64,000 nt of DNA from Flammeovirga pacifica. Lineage in GTDB: Bacteria > Bacteroidota > Bacteroidia > Cytophagales > Flammeovirgaceae. The stretch spans positions 1,791,881-1,855,880 of the forward strand of contig NZ_JRYR02000001.1 of NCBI RefSeq assembly GCF_000807855.2. Direction: 5' to 3'. Below the pieces are notes generated by a model that saw only the letters and a list, made by a program, of their open reading frames with translations, ran no database searches and was not told the DNA's origin. This document shows, in pieces, positions 8,730 through 18,586 of the stretch (within the stretch, counting starts at the first letter, position 1; each line of letters opens with the position of its first letter). Position numbers and translations under genes: made by a program.

Positions 8730-8737
8730 CAAAGCTA
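8730..8737 (-). promoter_or_regulatory. Putative -7 box of the peroxiredoxin gene
   Basis: TAGCTTTG on the minus strand matches TAnnTTTG, about 42 bases before the start codon. No clear -33 element is seen at the usual distance. Confidence 0.45.
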
Positions 8738-8796
8738 AGGTAAATCATGCTATTTCCTAATATTTATCAATATAAATTGATGGATCTAAAAAGCAC

Positions 8797-9294
8797 TTAT
8801 TGGATGGATTTATAGAATATATAATCATCCATTACATAGCCTTGTCCTATATCTGCTACAACTTCATCTATCACTTCAAAACCATATCTTTTATAGGCTT
8901 TAATAGCAATTTCATTGTATTTATTGACTGTAAGCTTCACCCCTTTTAATTGATAATCTTTAGCAAAATCAAAGATAAATTTCAAAGATTTTTGTCCTTG
9001 TCCTCTTCCTCTTTCAGTAGTCAATAAATAAAGCTTACTTAAAAATAAAGCTCCCTCTTCTTCAGTAAACCCAATGTAACCAATCGCTTTATTATCACTT
9101 TCAATTAAAAAATAATGATACCCCTTTTCTACTTGAGATTTCATTACATCAAAATTTTGAAACTTCTTAAGCATATAGTCAACTTGTGCTTTACCGATAA
9201 TTGGGGTGTAATGCTCGTTCCAAATTTTATTGGCCAACTGATCAACTATTAGAAAATCTTGATCTGTGGTTACTTTCTTAAAATTGATATTCAT
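8797..9294 (-). CDS. GNAT-family N-acetyltransferase
   Basis: The 165-residue protein shows the GNAT fold. A central strand (YHYFLIESDNKAIGYIGF) leads to the acetyl-CoA-binding region (LYLLTTERGRGQGQKSLKFIF, with the R-G-x-G-Q pyrophosphate loop) and to VKLTVNKYNEIAIKAYKRYGFE, the usual N-x-x-A-x-x-x-Y segment. It transfers an acetyl group from acetyl-CoA to an unidentified amine. It is the last gene of a three-gene minus-strand unit: SDR lies 7 bases upstream and DsbA-like overlaps SDR. The shared unit suggests a detoxification or small-molecule modification role, but that is inference. Confidence 0.85.
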   Translation of the reverse strand: MNINFKKVTTDQDFLIVDQLANKIWNEHYTPIIGKAQVDYMLKKFQNFDVMKSQVEKGYHYFLIESDNKAIGYIGFTEEEGALFLSKLYLLTTERGRGQGQKSLKFIFDFAKDYQLKGVKLTVNKYNEIAIKAYKRYGFEVIDEVVADIGQGYVMDDYIFYKSIQ

Positions 9295-9301
9295 TGTCTA
9301 A

Positions 9302-10000
9302 TTAAGGGTTAGTACTCCAAACACTCACTTGAGGAATAAATGCTCTTCTTGGTAATTCTAACTGGCTGATAATAACTTGCGCCATATCAGATGCGGTAAG
9401 TCTTGATGTATCTAAAGGGATTTCAGTTCCTTTATTATTATTGTTTGTACCTGTCGTCCATGATGGATCAATATGGAAAACTCTAATATTATCTTTCCTT
9501 ACTTCTTTCATTAATGTTTGAGAAAAGTTAAGTAACGCAGCCTTACTCGACGCATAGGCTGCCCCCTTTTCAAAGCCATAACTACCTCCTGTTGCACCTA
9601 TATTGACAATGTCACCTATTTTTCTTTGCCTAAAATTAGGTAATACCTTCTTTACAAGCATTGCAGGTGCTATAACATTAATATTGTACATCAATTCAAA
9701 ATCTTGACGTGATAATTCCTCTAAAGGAGCCACCACTACAAAACCTGCATTATTTATCAGTACATCAATTTCACCTAATTCCTCTTTAATGAATTGATAA
9801 AATTGATCAATTCCTTCTTGTTGAGATAGATCTACACAAGCCCCTTTGGATTTTGTTTCATCCATCACAGCCTTGACTTGTCCTTCTTCTTTCCCACAAA
9901 AAACTACTTCCGCTCCAAGTTCAATTAACACTTTAAGAGTGGCTTTTCCGATACCTGATGTTCCACCCGTTAAGGCCACTTTTTTAGAAGACCACATCAT
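9302..10000 (-). CDS. Short-chain dehydrogenase/reductase (SDR)
   Basis: The 232-residue enzyme has the SDR dinucleotide-binding motif TGGTSGIGKAT near residue 11, the NNAG motif (INNAGFV) and the catalytic Tyr-Lys pair in YASSKAA with the preceding Ser in NIGATGGS. It is an NAD(P)-dependent oxidoreductase of unknown substrate, of the classical short length. Its start overlaps the stop of the upstream DsbA-like gene by four bases (ATGA), so the two are translationally coupled. The GNAT gene follows after 7 bases. Confidence 0.9.
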   Translation of the reverse strand: MMWSSKKVALTGGTSGIGKATLKVLIELGAEVVFCGKEEGQVKAVMDETKSKGACVDLSQQEGIDQFYQFIKEELGEIDVLINNAGFVVVAPLEELSRQDFELMYNINVIAPAMLVKKVLPNFRQRKIGDIVNIGATGGSYGFEKGAAYASSKAALLNFSQTLMKEVRKDNIRVFHIDPSWTTGTNNNNKGTEIPLDTSRLTASDMAQVIISQLELPRRAFIPQVSVWSTNP

Positions 10001-10614
10001 ACCATGTAACTATTGATCGCTTCAATCATTTCATCTGCTTCAAAATAGCCTGCTGCTAATTTTTCTACTGTGGCTGTAGTATCAATAAATAAACTAGGGA
10101 AACCTGCAGCCATTTTTCTTGATTGATTAATTTCATCAACGGTCTGTTTTTGATTCTCATCATTACCCCATGAATCCATGAAGGGTTGAGGATCAATATC
10201 TAATTTTTGTAGAATGGTAATGTAGGTTTTAAAATCATCGAACTTTTGTCCGAAATGAAATTGTGCTTTTTGTAATTCAGATGCAAACTCCACTGTTTTC
10301 TCGGGTGCATGATGTTTTACCCAATTAATTGCTAATGACGGTTCAAAGCTTGAAAAAGTATAGGTTTCATCTTTGGCTAGTTCATAATATTCTGTAGATA
10401 CTAAAGCACCTGTTTTTTGTTCCATTGCTGGAGAGTGCTTTTGAATAAAATCACTTAAATCTTTTCCGCCAGTTGGTGCTTGTTCTCCAACCCACATACC
10501 TCCCACCATTAACTCAAACTTGAGATTAGGGAAAGCCTCCATTACTTTTTGAACATTTTTGCTATTGCCGTAGCACCACCCACACTGAGGGTCCATGATA
10601 TAGATTAATTTCAT
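9997..10614 (-). CDS. DsbA-family (FrnE-like) thioredoxin-fold protein
   Basis: The protein has a thioredoxin fold with a CGWC active site (Cys11 and Cys14 if translation starts at 10614) in MDPQCGWCYGN, followed by the helical insertion typical of DsbA/FrnE proteins and a cis-Pro loop (AAGFPSLFID). It lacks a signal peptide, so it acts in the cytoplasm, probably as a disulfide reductase or isomerase or in GSH-dependent chemistry. An in-frame ATG seven codons upstream (10635) is possible; I prefer 10614 because relatives begin right at the first beta strand. It is the first gene of the DsbA-SDR-GNAT unit. Confidence 0.85.
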   Translation of the reverse strand: MKLIYIMDPQCGWCYGNSKNVQKVMEAFPNLKFELMVGGMWVGEQAPTGGKDLSDFIQKHSPAMEQKTGALVSTEYYELAKDETYTFSSFEPSLAINWVKHHAPEKTVEFASELQKAQFHFGQKFDDFKTYITILQKLDIDPQPFMDSWGNDENQKQTVDEINQSRKMAAGFPSLFIDTTATVEKLAAGYFEADEMIEAINSYMV

Positions 10615-10661
10615 AACTTTTGATTGTTTGAACAAAGATTATGAAACAATAGTAAATAAAA

Positions 10662-10685
10662 AAGCCCAAGTAACTTCTTGGGCTT
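10662..10685 (-). terminator. Terminator of the 1113-residue secreted protein gene
   Basis: AAGCCCAAG (10662-10670) pairs with CTTGGGCTT (10677-10685) over a 6-base loop. On the minus strand it is followed by TTTTTT, just after the stop codon of the upstream gene. Confidence 0.8.
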
Positions 10686-10720
10686 ATAAAATTCTCTTTT
10701 TTAAATAAATTAAAGCATTT

Positions 10721-13700
10721 CTATTTGATCACAATTTTTTGATTGTGCACTAATTGGCCTTCATGATAAATTTCAGCTACATATATACCTGCGGCAACTG
10801 CACTTACATTATAACTCATTTTATCATAATTAGCCGATCCATGTAAAACTGATTTTTGACCTGTTTCTGCATTAATCAAAACCAGTGTTATTTCTTCTGC
10901 ATCTTGATGTGTGAATTCTATATGCAATTCTGTATCTGCAGGGACTGGGTATATCCTAATATTTCTTTCATCCACTTCAGAAAGATGGACTGTCCTTACC
11001 CATTGCTGTGACTTTCCATCAAAATCAACTTCTACTAACCTATAATATAAAGTAGCCATTTTAGGCGGATTTTCATCTGTAAATGAATAAGATAGTTCAG
11101 TATTTGAATTCCCTGCCGCTTCTATCTTATCAGAAATAGCTTCGTACTTCTTACCATCTGTTGATCTTTCAATAATAAAATGAGAAGCATTTATTTCTTG
11201 TTGGTCTACCCATACTAAATCAACTTCATTATTATTGACTGTTACAGAAAAGTTAGACAATGTGATGGGTAGACTTACACAAGTTATACATTCCCAATTT
11301 GAATTTTCTGAAACAAACATTCTTCTATTATTTTGAGCCAATATGGTGACTACATCACTTGAGGATGTAGAAGAAACTTGAGTTGATCTATGATTTGATG
11401 ATTGACCAACATTTGGAAGGTGTCTAGTACCAATAACTACATACTGTACAGAATCAGGTTTTGGAGAGGGTGGTGTATCTGCAAAATTGTAGATTTCAGT
11501 AGCCGTATTTGTTTTTTTACGAGATAAAATACTTTTAATCACATATTTGGTTGTATCATCAGTTGTTCTCCTTAAAATATAAAAGTATTTCATTTTATGA
11601 GAATTAGACATCGTAAAATCAACCTTTACTTGTTTTTGATGATCATCATATAGTGCTTTTGGTTTAGTATTATGAACCCCTATTGTATTAATTAATATGT
11701 TATCAATCGTTTGAATTCTTGTGTTACTAACTCCAGAACATTGCGTTGCCATTTTTTCATAAGCCTGAATCGCTTGTTCTAATTCATTTTCTTTATTAAA
11801 ATTTGCAATATCCCCTAAAGCATTGATTTGAAAGATATTTGAATCATCCCCAACTTCTTCTAACCATTGATTATTAGTTTTGCTATGTTTATAAACTTTT
11901 CCAAGGATGAATGACCTTCCAGAATCATTATTTACGAAGCCAGGGTAGCTTTCAGTCATTACTTCAACTCCTTTATAATCCCCTCCTACTATTATACTTC
12001 CAAGGTTTAAAACTTTAAATTTAGTTTGAGAATATGGATTTAAATTATCAATAATAAGGTCTCCCGTAATAATTAAGTTACCATAATTTGACAAGTAGAA
12101 ATTACCGTCTAAAATAAGGTCTCCACAAATTGTTAAAGTAGTATCTTGCCCGACATGCAAAAACTTCTGATGTAGATTTGTTGAAGATAGATTTTGTGAG
12201 CCTAACAATTCAAAATTTTTATTTTCATGAACACCTAAATTTCCTGCTCTTGTCACTAAATCAATAGGGTAAATATGTTCAACAAAAGTTCCTCTTGTTT
12301 GTTCACCTGCTTTTATTTTGTCACTTATTAAATGAAAATCTGAACCTTGACATTTCTCATTACTTTTAATTTTACTTTCATAAGTAAATAATGCCATTGT
12401 TAATAGTTCTCTATTCTTTTTAGTAGCATTTCTAGGTATGGCAAACTCTTTTTCTATAAAACTTGATTGTTGAAATACACCTTGTTTTATACCTCCATGG
12501 CTCTTGTAATAAGAATTTACCCACACACCGTCATCAAATTTACCTTTTGCTGTTGTGAAATCATTACCAACTACCATCAGACCTATTTGTTTTTGCAGCT
12601 TACCCATAAGGTCTTGAGTTGGGTTCGATAGGTCCATGTAATTATTCCCAACCATAATCACTCCTTTGTTAGAAAATGCATAGGCTCCATTGGTATAAAA
12701 AGAAGGCTTTTGTGTGAACATAAAGTCTTTAGTTACACCTAATATTCCTCCTTCATAAATATTTAAATTAACTCCATCATTATCAACAACTAAATCTCCG
12801 CAAATGATCACCATTTCGTTAGGGTAAACATCAAAATTGACAATTGAATTTCCACCTGTCTGCATCTTAACAACCCCATTCGCCGGTTTGGCAATAAAAA
12901 CGGAATATGGCTGCCCATTAGGAGCTACAACAAAATCAGTTAATTCGATGACATCAGGCCCTAGCTTCCCTTTAAAATAATGCAATCTTGTAGATGATCC
13001 TTTTAGATATATCTCTTCTACTGTATCATCTTGTTTCACAACAACTAACTTATAATACTTTTGTAATAGTCTATCTCCACCTACATTTTCATCAGTAACA
13101 ATAAATTTAGATTTATCTCTACTTGGTATCACTTCAGAAATTGTTGTAAATGTTGACGTATCTTTTGACACCTGAATTGTATAATTCTTAATGGTAGCGT
13201 TAAAATTATAATTTGGGTTCCATCGAATAGTCGTCTTTAAATTAATATCACTATAATTATAAAAATGATATTTCTTGATTAGGTTTTGATTGGAGGTACT
13301 ACGATATGAGGCTTCAACATCTAATTTATTCAACTTAACATCCATTTCAGCTAAAGATTGATCATTGATGCAGTCTTTATCTTTTAGACGTTCAAAATGA
13401 TGAACAAGGTGTTTCATTTGTAATATTTTGAGGATATTACTTTGAATATCTCCTTCACCTAAAATATATTTTACCCCTGCATATGTTCCATAATGCGGGG
13501 AATTAACTTTAGTTGTCCAAATAATACCAGAACTTGTTAAAGGATCATGGTCTTTTATTTCTCCATTCACCAACATATAACCAGAATGTAAAGTATGGGA
13601 ATTTCCCTGAATAGGGTTTGATGATGATAAAGCTGTAATTTCATCTCTACCAAGTAGATCTCCACCAATAATTAGAAACCCTGAATTAATAAATTTTCGT

Positions 13701-14062
13701 GGATCCACATGAGTCGTTTTCACATTATCAATTTTTAATGAACCAGAAATTATTAATGTTCCTTCATTCATTAATTGAATATCAGTATTGATGATTAAAT
13801 CTCCACAAATTGTCACTATTTGATTAGAACGAATGGTTAATCTTTTTTGATCATAAGGACTTCCTTGATTAAAAATTAAATGGCCATCGAATTCATAAAC
13901 ACCATCTCTTTTTTCTGCTTGAGATGATTTTAGTAATTCATCTGGGCCAAATTGAGATCTTGTTTGAGCTGAAATCTTATTTACCCATCCAATTGTAAAA
14001 AATAAAAGACAGTAAGTAAGAATGGAGTATAGTAAACGACTCATAGTTTTTTGGTTAATCAA
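10721..14062 (-). CDS. Large T9SS-secreted protein with three repeated CGDL modules
   Basis: The 1113-residue protein starts with a signal peptide (hydrophobic stretch ending NKISAQ; Met7 is an alternative start) and ends with a type IX secretion sorting domain (IRIYPVPADTELHIEF to IYVAEIYHEGQLVHNQKIVIK region). Before that tail lies an FN3-like section with VDLVWVDQQEINASHFIIERSTDGK, common in Bacteroidota T9SS cargo. The body holds three related modules, each with T/I-I-C-G-D-L (Cys86, Cys421, Cys646) followed by alternating I/V and G residues (GNLIITGDLIIDN, GGILGVTKDF), suggesting beta-helix or solenoid segments. No enzyme motif is seen. It is probably a surface-exposed or released structural or adhesive protein. 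The giant gene at 14398 is divergent to it. Confidence 0.7.
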   Translation of the reverse strand: MINQKTMSRLLYSILTYCLLFFTIGWVNKISAQTRSQFGPDELLKSSQAEKRDGVYEFDGHLIFNQGSPYDQKRLTIRSNQIVTICGDLIINTDIQLMNEGTLIISGSLKIDNVKTTHVDPRKFINSGFLIIGGDLLGRDEITALSSSNPIQGNSHTLHSGYMLVNGEIKDHDPLTSSGIIWTTKVNSPHYGTYAGVKYILGEGDIQSNILKILQMKHLVHHFERLKDKDCINDQSLAEMDVKLNKLDVEASYRSTSNQNLIKKYHFYNYSDINLKTTIRWNPNYNFNATIKNYTIQVSKDTSTFTTISEVIPSRDKSKFIVTDENVGGDRLLQKYYKLVVVKQDDTVEEIYLKGSSTRLHYFKGKLGPDVIELTDFVVAPNGQPYSVFIAKPANGVVKMQTGGNSIVNFDVYPNEMVIICGDLVVDNDGVNLNIYEGGILGVTKDFMFTQKPSFYTNGAYAFSNKGVIMVGNNYMDLSNPTQDLMGKLQKQIGLMVVGNDFTTAKGKFDDGVWVNSYYKSHGGIKQGVFQQSSFIEKEFAIPRNATKKNRELLTMALFTYESKIKSNEKCQGSDFHLISDKIKAGEQTRGTFVEHIYPIDLVTRAGNLGVHENKNFELLGSQNLSSTNLHQKFLHVGQDTTLTICGDLILDGNFYLSNYGNLIITGDLIIDNLNPYSQTKFKVLNLGSIIVGGDYKGVEVMTESYPGFVNNDSGRSFILGKVYKHSKTNNQWLEEVGDDSNIFQINALGDIANFNKENELEQAIQAYEKMATQCSGVSNTRIQTIDNILINTIGVHNTKPKALYDDHQKQVKVDFTMSNSHKMKYFYILRRTTDDTTKYVIKSILSRKKTNTATEIYNFADTPPSPKPDSVQYVVIGTRHLPNVGQSSNHRSTQVSSTSSSDVVTILAQNNRRMFVSENSNWECITCVSLPITLSNFSVTVNNNEVDLVWVDQQEINASHFIIERSTDGKKYEAISDKIEAAGNSNTELSYSFTDENPPKMATLYYRLVEVDFDGKSQQWVRTVHLSEVDERNIRIYPVPADTELHIEFTHQDAEEITLVLINAETGQKSVLHGSANYDKMSYNVSAVAAGIYVAEIYHEGQLVHNQKIVIK

Positions 14063-14397
14063 TTTTATAGCGAAATATTTAGTATTAAAATAATTGATTT
14101 TTATTCAATTTAACTATGGGTATAAAGGTATTATAACTACTTCTTGATTTGTTTATATACTCAACTTTTCAAATAATACTAGATGATAATCTGTAAATTA
14201 TTCAGTCATATAACACTGTGTAGTAAATATTGTACTATTACAGAAAATAGAATAAAAAAGTATTTTAATAACTGATATTAACTCAAATTATCACCAATTT
14301 ATATAAGTCATTAAAGAGATTTCTATTGAAAAATTCATTCGTATTGCAATACGATAACTTCATATTTATAATACCCAAACTATTATCACATCATCTT
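14063..14397. other. Intergenic region between two divergent giant T9SS genes
   Basis: This AT-rich stretch of about 335 bases must hold both promoters. I find no exact TAnnTTTG box in either direction and no coding frame apart from a TTG-started extension (14326-14397) of the rightward gene, which would put residues ahead of a good signal peptide and is therefore unlikely. Confidence 0.4.
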
Positions 14398-17300
14398 ATG
14401 TCAAAACACAAAATACTATATAAAGTATTGGCTTTTATACTGTTCATTGCAATATATCCGAGTCAATCACTCGCTCAACCTTATTTAATGAATACCAACT
14501 CAGAAGGTGGAATTCAAAATGCCGGAGGTATTTCGATATATAATTTATCATCACCTGCAGGTACTGCTCCAGAATTTTATGATCACGGAGAGTCATTTAC
14601 GGGACAGCCAGGTGATGACAGTGGTTTGTTTAAAGCTACTGATGGATTTATTTATGGTCACACAGAAGGTGGCGGAGAGAATAACAGTGGTATTTTCTTC
14701 AGAATTGACCCTTCGAATAACACCGTGCACCAACTTTTCTCATTTGATTATAATCAACATTATCCCGTTTATAATTTGGTAGAACACAATCAAATATTGT
14801 ACGGTATAATGCGTAATAAATCTATTTCTGAAGATATAGTATTTGCAGTAAAATTAAGCGACCCCACCCATCTAATTGCTTTAAGCAATCTTAAAAACAA
14901 ATACAAAATAAAAAGAATGGGCGGCGGGTTCTATAAGCTCAATAATAAATTATATGCTCCAATATTTGATGGATTAGACGGGTCATCTATTTCTACAGGT
15001 GGTATATTAGAATATGACCTTACTTCTGCCGACGATAAAATATTATGTAGTAATCCTTTTGGATTAATGTTAGCCTCAGGTAGTCTATCTCATAGAAATA
15101 TAGGAGGTAATGATAGATTAGTCGTAGCAAATTCTGGCTCACAATACGGGTATGGAGGATTTTATGAAGTTGACATCAATAGTGGTGTTGTTCGAATTAT
15201 TAGCATTGTAAAAGACAGAAGCTTTTTAGGTGAAAAGTTTTCAGGAGTTTTCAGAAATTCTTCTGGCACATTTTATTCTCGATCATTTTTGGGTGGAAGT
15301 AATCAATTAGGAACTTTAGTAAGTGTTGATCCAGATGCCAAAACGGTCTCCAAAGAATACACTTTAGGATCAAGAAATGGCGTTGCAAATACAGAATTAT
15401 TAGTGCATGGCAGGGACCTCATTGGCATGACACAACCAGCATTATTTACAGAAAATAATTTCAAAGGAGTAATCTATAAATTAAGTAACTCAGGTCAATA
15501 TTCAGAACTTGTTGAATTTAATGATTTCAACTATCCATGTGAATATTTTATTATCACAGATGATGATGGAGGGACATTATGGGGGATTAGTCAATTTGGA
15601 GGCAATAGTAACCAAGGAACGATATTTAAGTTTAACCTGACAACAAACAAGATGCAAGTTATTGCTAGTTTTGGTTCCGATACAGGTTTTGTTCCTGAAT
15701 CTAGACTTGCTCTTTTTGAAAATGGGAAATATACTTTTTCTAACAGGGATGGCGGAATTGCTAATTATGGTACTCTTGCTACGTTTGATCCTAATAATGG
15801 TGCAATTGGTCATTTATATTCAACTGGTAATAATTCTCTTGCCTATCAAGGGTACTCGAATGGAGCATTTAAAGCTTCTAATGGAAAATTTTATGCTATT
15901 GAAAGAACCAAAGCTACCTCATATGACGTAGCAGATACCTTGTTTTACAGAGATCGTTTAATAGAATTTAATGATGATCTTGATTCGGTATCTATACTTT
16001 CTGGAAGGTTCCCAAATAAAATATACGAGGTAACAGAAGATGCTACTTTTAATGTTATTGGAGAAATCATCGAGATACAAGGTAAATTAGTATTTACTTA
16101 CACCAATCAATTATATACTTATGATCTTTCTACAGGACAATTTGAGACCTTCGTAGATCTCTATCAAAAGAGAAATATTAATAATCCTGATGCCGCTTGG
16201 GATTGGGGTTTTATGTTCTCATCGGGAGTGACTAAAAAAGATGACAACACCTATTATTACTCGACACAAGGTTCTGGTGAAAAAATTATTGAAACTCATG
16301 GAGGAACAATATTAAAACTAGATGTTTCTAGTTCACCGTGGGTAATATCTCATGAATACACTATTGATGTATTTACCGCTGACAGCCAAAGAAAGACAGA
16401 AATACAATTAAGAACAAAATTTACTGGCGGACCTGGTATTAAAGGTAGTATGCTTCTTTTACCAGGTGCAAATTCTGACCCAGATACTCTAGTAGCTGCC
16501 TCAGAATATAATAGTCCCTCAACAATGGGTTGTATTTTTGCCTACCCTTTGGGAGATAACACAAACAGAATAAGTGTTAACCATATCATTAAAGAATTTC
16601 CAGAATCAGGTTTTGATCCTAATGTAAATTCTTCTAGTAATGATAGTACCGCAGGTTGGTTTCCTATGTCTGATTTAGGATATGACAATAACAAGATATA
16701 CGGATTTACTAAAGGAGGGCCTGTAGGGTTCTACAATTCTAATGATGATCATGGTAAAGAACGGGGAACCGCTTCTTTCAATGGTACTTTTTGGAGTATA
16801 GATAGGGCTAACTCCGACGCTTTCTCCCTACTCTATACATTGGAAGAAAATACAGGTATTCGTCCACTTCAAACAAGTACAGATATTATTCAGCTAAAAC
16901 CATTGACGGGTAAAAAATTAAATGCTGATACGATTGGATGTAGTATTTCTACAAGAACATTTAAAGTTTCAGATAATAAAAGAGGTACTTTACAATGGTG
17001 GAGTTCAGACCCTAATGTCACGCTAGTTCCTGGAATGACAAATGCGGATAGTGCTACCTTTGATTTTAGTGGAATCACTTCTTCCACAGAAAAAACAACC
17101 ACAATTAGTGTCGCTGCTGTAAATATGAATGCAAGTGCTAATTATCAATATGGTGATACGATTAGCTGGAATGTACATCAATTTGTACTTCCTTCGATAG
17201 GGAACATCGAAACCTCAGTAGATTTACATTGTCCTACCCAACACGCCAAATTGAATTTATCAAATTATGCTCATATAGATTCTTTTGCTTGGGATTTACC

Positions 17301-18510
17301 TTCCGATATTACTTTATTAGATGCCGATTCTAATAAAGACAATATTCAAATTGATTTATCCAATGAACAATATGGCACACATCAAATAATTTGTCATGGA
17401 TTTAATGGTTGTGGAGATCAAGTAAGTGATACATTAGTATTCAATTTGGTAGACCCTAACCTAGCTCCTTCAATAGTAGGTAGTTCAAAATCTGTTTGTT
17501 TAGTCGATACCCTTACTCTAACGGCATCAACGGTCTATCAAGGTCAAAAAGTAGAATGGAGTATTCCGCAAACTGCTGCAATTCTTAATACAAATGCTCA
17601 AGATTCTTCTGTAGTTCAGGTAGTCTTTGGAAATACACAAACAGGATCATATACAATTACAGCAAAAGGCAAAAGTAATTGTGGGCAAAGTAATGCAGGA
17701 ACCTATGTAGTAGATATTGTTGAAACACCAATTATCTCTAGCATTACACCGAATAAAGTATTGGACTGTACCGATGATGAAGTAAGTATTGTGGTTGATG
17801 CCATTGGTGGAACCGGGTTTACATGGACTTACCCTGATGACGCAGTTGTGGTTTCAGGACAAAACACAAAATTCATTACTTTAAATGTAGAAGATGTTGA
17901 GGCAGATTCTATGACGGTAGCTATTCAAATATCAAGTAGCTGTAGTAGTAATGTTTCAGATTCTATTGTAATTGCTTTAGCTCAAACCCCTCAAATAGGA
18001 GATATTGAAGGTGCAGAAGATGAAATATCTATATCTGATACAGTTACATTAAGAGCAATAGATGTAACAGGGGTAACCACTTACTTATGGGAATTACCTC
18101 AAGAAGCAACCCCAATAAGTCCATTAAATGAAGCAACAGTAGTCTTTACAGTTCAAGAACTTGATATTGGAGATCATGAAGTACATGTCATTGGTACAGG
18201 ACCATGTGGTACTGCTGAAAGAACCACTTCAACAATTAGAATTGAATATGATGTAGCTGCACTAAAGAAGTTTGACTCAGATGCATTTGTTCTCTATCCG
18301 AACCCATCTGATGGGCGTGTATCCATTCAGAATAAGAAAAATGAATATGTCTACATTTCTGTTAAAGATAATCTTGGTAAGGTCATTAAGGTTATTGAAG
18401 GAAGTATTCAAGAAGTTGATTTATCTGATTTACCGAATGGAAAATACTATTTAGATATATCATCAAAAAATAAAAATTATGGGCATTATCCTCTGATCAT
18501 ACAGAAGTAA
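14398..18510 (+). CDS. Large T9SS-secreted protein with GloVer-type repeats and Ig/PKD-like domains
   Basis: The start is set at the ATG at 14398 because it gives a standard signal peptide (hydrophobic core ending SQSLAQ); a TTG 24 codons earlier keeps the frame open but spoils it. The product is about 1370 residues. The first half repeats the pattern DG-hydrophobic-YG-x-T-x-x-GG-x-x-N-x-G-x-[IL]-[FY] (for example LWGISQFGGNSNQGTIFKF), which matches the tandem Gloeo/Verruco (GloVer) repeat of beta-propeller-like surface proteins. The second half (about 870-1300) has four PKD/Ig-like units with W-x-[LI]-P motifs. The tail is a T9SS sorting domain (VLYPNPSDGRVSIQN). It is secreted and likely surface-bound; no catalytic site is visible. 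Confidence 0.75.
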   Translation: MSKHKILYKVLAFILFIAIYPSQSLAQPYLMNTNSEGGIQNAGGISIYNLSSPAGTAPEFYDHGESFTGQPGDDSGLFKATDGFIYGHTEGGGENNSGIFFRIDPSNNTVHQLFSFDYNQHYPVYNLVEHNQILYGIMRNKSISEDIVFAVKLSDPTHLIALSNLKNKYKIKRMGGGFYKLNNKLYAPIFDGLDGSSISTGGILEYDLTSADDKILCSNPFGLMLASGSLSHRNIGGNDRLVVANSGSQYGYGGFYEVDINSGVVRIISIVKDRSFLGEKFSGVFRNSSGTFYSRSFLGGSNQLGTLVSVDPDAKTVSKEYTLGSRNGVANTELLVHGRDLIGMTQPALFTENNFKGVIYKLSNSGQYSELVEFNDFNYPCEYFIITDDDGGTLWGISQFGGNSNQGTIFKFNLTTNKMQVIASFGSDTGFVPESRLALFENGKYTFSNRDGGIANYGTLATFDPNNGAIGHLYSTGNNSLAYQGYSNGAFKASNGKFYAIERTKATSYDVADTLFYRDRLIEFNDDLDSVSILSGRFPNKIYEVTEDATFNVIGEIIEIQGKLVFTYTNQLYTYDLSTGQFETFVDLYQKRNINNPDAAWDWGFMFSSGVTKKDDNTYYYSTQGSGEKIIETHGGTILKLDVSSSPWVISHEYTIDVFTADSQRKTEIQLRTKFTGGPGIKGSMLLLPGANSDPDTLVAASEYNSPSTMGCIFAYPLGDNTNRISVNHIIKEFPESGFDPNVNSSSNDSTAGWFPMSDLGYDNNKIYGFTKGGPVGFYNSNDDHGKERGTASFNGTFWSIDRANSDAFSLLYTLEENTGIRPLQTSTDIIQLKPLTGKKLNADTIGCSISTRTFKVSDNKRGTLQWWSSDPNVTLVPGMTNADSATFDFSGITSSTEKTTTISVAAVNMNASANYQYGDTISWNVHQFVLPSIGNIETSVDLHCPTQHAKLNLSNYAHIDSFAWDLPSDITLLDADSNKDNIQIDLSNEQYGTHQIICHGFNGCGDQVSDTLVFNLVDPNLAPSIVGSSKSVCLVDTLTLTASTVYQGQKVEWSIPQTAAILNTNAQDSSVVQVVFGNTQTGSYTITAKGKSNCGQSNAGTYVVDIVETPIISSITPNKVLDCTDDEVSIVVDAIGGTGFTWTYPDDAVVVSGQNTKFITLNVEDVEADSMTVAIQISSSCSSNVSDSIVIALAQTPQIGDIEGAEDEISISDTVTLRAIDVTGVTTYLWELPQEATPISPLNEATVVFTVQELDIGDHEVHVIGTGPCGTAERTTSTIRIEYDVAALKKFDSDAFVLYPNPSDGRVSIQNKKNEYVYISVKDNLGKVIKVIEGSIQEVDLSDLPNGKYYLDISSKNKNYGHYPLIIQK

Positions 18511-18523
18511 GCAACATTTTATC

Positions 18524-18559
18524 AAAAGAGGCGATTTCTTAGTGGAAATCGCCTCTTTT
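18524..18559. terminator. Bidirectional terminator between the T9SS gene and the LD-carboxypeptidase gene
   Basis: A perfect 15-bp inverted repeat (18524-18538 with 18545-18559) with a 6-base loop and A/T ends lies between convergent stop codons. Confidence 0.85.
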
Positions 18560-18586
18560 ACTTATCATCTATATACTCTTTAATTA

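Noticed and set aside
14326-14397. A TTG-started extension of the large T9SS protein.
   Set aside because: It would place 24 residues ahead of a good signal peptide; the ATG at 14398 is a better start.
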